Assembly: GCA_963402885.1 (NCBI GenBank)
Contig: OY727095.1
Location: 12,219,001 to 12,283,000 of the forward strand
DNA: 64,000 nucleotides
Direction of reading: 5' to 3'
Source of the DNA: Antedon bifida
Taxonomy: Eukaryota; Echinodermata; Crinoidea; Comatulida; Antedonidae
Shown: positions 63,001 to 64,000 of the stretch, one piece after another
Position numbering within the stretch: position 1 is the stretch's first letter
Layout: each line of letters opens with the position of its first letter
Position numbers and translations under genes: made by a program
Notes under the pieces: model-generated
Told to the model about the DNA's origin: nothing
What the model saw: the letters and a program-made list of their open reading frames with translations, nothing else
The model's database searches: none

Positions 63001-64000
63001 CACCTACAAATTGACAAAATAAATGGTTCAATTCAACAAAAAACACACTGGCTGGCAGCCAAATTGGCCATTTTTTACTTTAAATTACAGTTATTTCAGG
63101 TAAATACATTTTTTTAATACAATTTTTGGTCAAAGTGGATAACTATTATGTTACATTAAAATGGAATATTCAACAAAATTTTTTTAAGAATTATTTTTTC
63201 AGCGGGACAATACATCTGTAAAGTTACCAAACCCAATGTGTTTGGTTCAAATCCTAGCCCGAACTCAATATCATGATTTTCTCACTAGCTACTAAGCCTC
63301 AAAAGAAGTTTTTATTTATTTTTGTATTCTGTAAAAGTGCTTTAAGCTCTGTCTACACTATCAAACTTTATGTAACAACAAAAATGTGATGTGCTCATAT
63401 ATGGACATGATGATGTCATATCGCTACCTTATTGGGCATATTAGTACCATATTTGGGCACATCACACTTTTTTTGTCAAACTAGTTTGATAGTGTAGACA
63501 GAGCTTTAACACACTTAGCAAACTTACATTGAGCATTGGCCATTTTTCCAGTATCTCCGCTTGAGCGAACAAAATTCTCGCCAGCATATTTTAAACTGAA
63601 ACATACAACAAGGAAATTAACATTTGTTTTTCTATTGATAATGCTCTGCACCTTCTTGTATCAAATATAACACAACATGATTAAATATTATTTTTACTTT
63701 ATTTATTTTTTAAAACTTTCACTTTATTTATAGAGGGTGACCCTAAACAATGTATTCTTGATTATGATTTTGAATTAACAATTACCAATGAGTACAAGAC
63801 CTACAAGTTATCTGGTTAGCCTAGGATCGATAGTAGCAATGGTTAAAACAATTTACAATATCAACAACTTGAAAGAAAGCTTAACTGTAAGGATATGAAC
63901 AAAAAGAAACTAAATTGTAAGAACAGAATAAATGATAGACTTACTCATTTGGATGCCTGCCGGTGTCTTTGAATGGATTTCCACGCATTGATCTCGTTTT
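57073..64000 (-). CDS. SLU7: Pre-mRNA splicing factor SLU7, C-terminal part
   Basis: SLU7 acts in the second catalytic step of splicing and helps select the 3' splice site. The gene runs off the right edge. Visible exons in transcript order: 64000-63945 (partial), 63595-63528, 62747-62608, 61927-61871, 60967-60863, 59357-59172, 57858-57709 and 57258-57073, all GT-AG and in phase, giving 315 residues of a protein that is 586 in human. Family landmarks: [68 protein letters not shown], the [20 protein letters not shown] block with CHS and SYCTGE, a Lys/Glu/Asp-rich stretch, and the C-terminus [20 protein letters not shown] followed by MAQFIS. The N-terminal zinc knuckle lies outside the window. 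Introns contain MITEs, a tRNA-like pair and a 143-bp tandem array. Confidence 0.95.
58645..58966. mobile_element. MITE family 2, complete copy in a SLU7 intron
   Basis: It starts TTAAAGATGTATTGTTCCC and ends GGGGGACAATACATCTTTAA, about 322 bp. It shows the family interior AATGAAGATTAATTAAATCA, TTTTGTAGTTTTGATAAAG and TTTAAATTACAG. Confidence 0.85.
59709..59955 (+). repeat. tRNA-like repeat, copy 1
   Basis: AGTGGTAAAATGGTTAGGAC (A-box region), CTGCATATCAAGCAG (a 4-bp anticodon stem with a 7-base loop ATATCAA, including T33) and AAGTTCGAGTCTCGG (B-box) are arranged as in a tRNA. The D and acceptor arms do not pair well and an anticodon ATC would be unusual for Asp, so this is a tRNA-derived SINE or pseudogene. 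Head GGTGCGCGTGCGTACAATTG and tail CTCATTCTCACCGATTTCAT are shared with copy 2. Confidence 0.65.
60062..60305 (+). repeat. tRNA-like repeat, copy 2
   Basis: A diverged duplicate of 59709-59955 in the same orientation: GGTGCGCATGCGTACAATTG, AGTGGTCTAATGGTTAAGAC, CTGCATATCAAGCAG, GAGTTCGAGTCTCAG. Both lie in the SLU7 intron between exons 60967-60863 and 59357-59172. Confidence 0.65.
60484..60609. mobile_element. MITE family 1, copy with shortened left end
   Basis: AAGCTCTGTCTA passes directly to GTTTGTGATGTGCC, so about 20 bp of the left terminal repeat are deleted. The right end TAGTGTAGACAGAGTTTTA is nearly intact. Confidence 0.7.
61105..61860. repeat. 143-bp tandem array, six copies
   Basis: GGATAGTTTAGAATTAGACC recurs at 61105, 61246, 61389, 61532, 61675 and, diverged, at 61806, giving steps of 141, 143, 143, 143 and 131 bp. 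Units include CGACAGCTAAATATCTAATC, AAACAGTCTGCAGTGTACAA and CATCTATTTATTTATTTAC. The array fills most of the SLU7 intron between exons 61927-61871 and 60967-60863 and stops just before the acceptor-distal exon. Confidence 0.95.
62229..62543. mobile_element. Possible MITE with TTCAGACGTAA inverted termini
   Basis: GCTGTGTTCAGACGTAA on the left and TTACGTCTGAACAGC on the right are inverted repeats apart from a two-base gap and bound about 315 bp. Subterminal TTACATGTGTAACTG and TTACACATGTACAATTG are also inverted. It lies in a SLU7 intron; there is no clear target duplication. Confidence 0.55.
62896..63222. mobile_element. MITE family 2, copy with eroded left end
   Basis: The interior AAAATGAAGATTAATTAAAT, GTAGTTTTAATAAAGTTAA and TTTAAATTACAGTTATTTCA and the right terminus GCGGGACAATACATCTGTAA are clear; the left terminus is not. 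It lies in a SLU7 intron. Confidence 0.65.
63344..63506. mobile_element. MITE family 1, best full-length copy
   Basis: TTAAGCTCTGTCTACACTAT is on the left and ATAGTGTAGACAGAGCTTTA on the right, 163 bp. Both internal half-modules are present, ending in GTCAAACTAGTTTGATAGTG. TTA flanks each side of AGCTCTG...CAGAGCT. It lies 20 bp from the SLU7 exon ending at 63528 and could serve as the family reference. Confidence 0.85.

Overview
The window is nuclear DNA from an animal. Genes are split by GT-AG introns, coding exons are small islands in AT-rich sequence, and the space between is full of short transposons, SINEs and minisatellites. Proteins recognised by eye (U2AF2, CRYZ, a TREX exonuclease, SLU7) look like deuterostome orthologues. 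The palindrome TAGGCCTA recurs throughout, which I associate with echinoderm-type genomes. An echinoderm or a close invertebrate deuterostome is my inference, not something the sequence proves.

Layout. 1-3925 is repeat-rich intergenic DNA with a strong G-run and two DNA-transposon remnants. 3926-5828 (+) is U2AF2, with almost the whole protein in one exon. 7724-12067 (+) is a CRYZ-type quinone oxidoreductase in nine coding exons. 14555-35190 (-) is a large gene, converging on CRYZ, with at least 19 coding exons; it encodes an armadillo-like N-terminus, three fibronectin type III domains and a long polar tail, and I could not name it. 37641-38696 (+) is an intronless TREX-family 3' exonuclease, divergent from the ARM/FN3 gene. 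41526-41846 (-) is a possible small single-exon gene. 48005-50119 (+) is a four-exon gene for an apparent mucin-like, cell-surface-anchored protein that I do not recognise. 50120-57072 is repeat-rich and holds a 16-copy 77-bp minisatellite. 57073 to the right edge (-) is the C-terminal part of SLU7.

The genes do not form one pathway. U2AF2 (3' splice-site and polypyrimidine-tract recognition) and SLU7 (3' splice-site choice at step two) both act at the 3' splice site, but they lie about 51 kb apart with unrelated genes between, so I treat this as coincidence. TREX proteins degrade cytosolic DNA and CRYZ reduces quinones.

Repeats are a main feature. There are at least six families of short inverted-repeat elements. 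One, with termini AGCTCTGTCTACACTATC, has about 14 copies here. Another, with termini AAAGATGTATTGTCCC, has about 9. There are also tRNA-derived SINEs, 3' ends of non-LTR retrotransposons, and tandem arrays of 15, 50, 62, 77 and 143 bp. Gene models were built by hand from splice signals, reading phase and remembered family sequences; no alignment or expression data were available.
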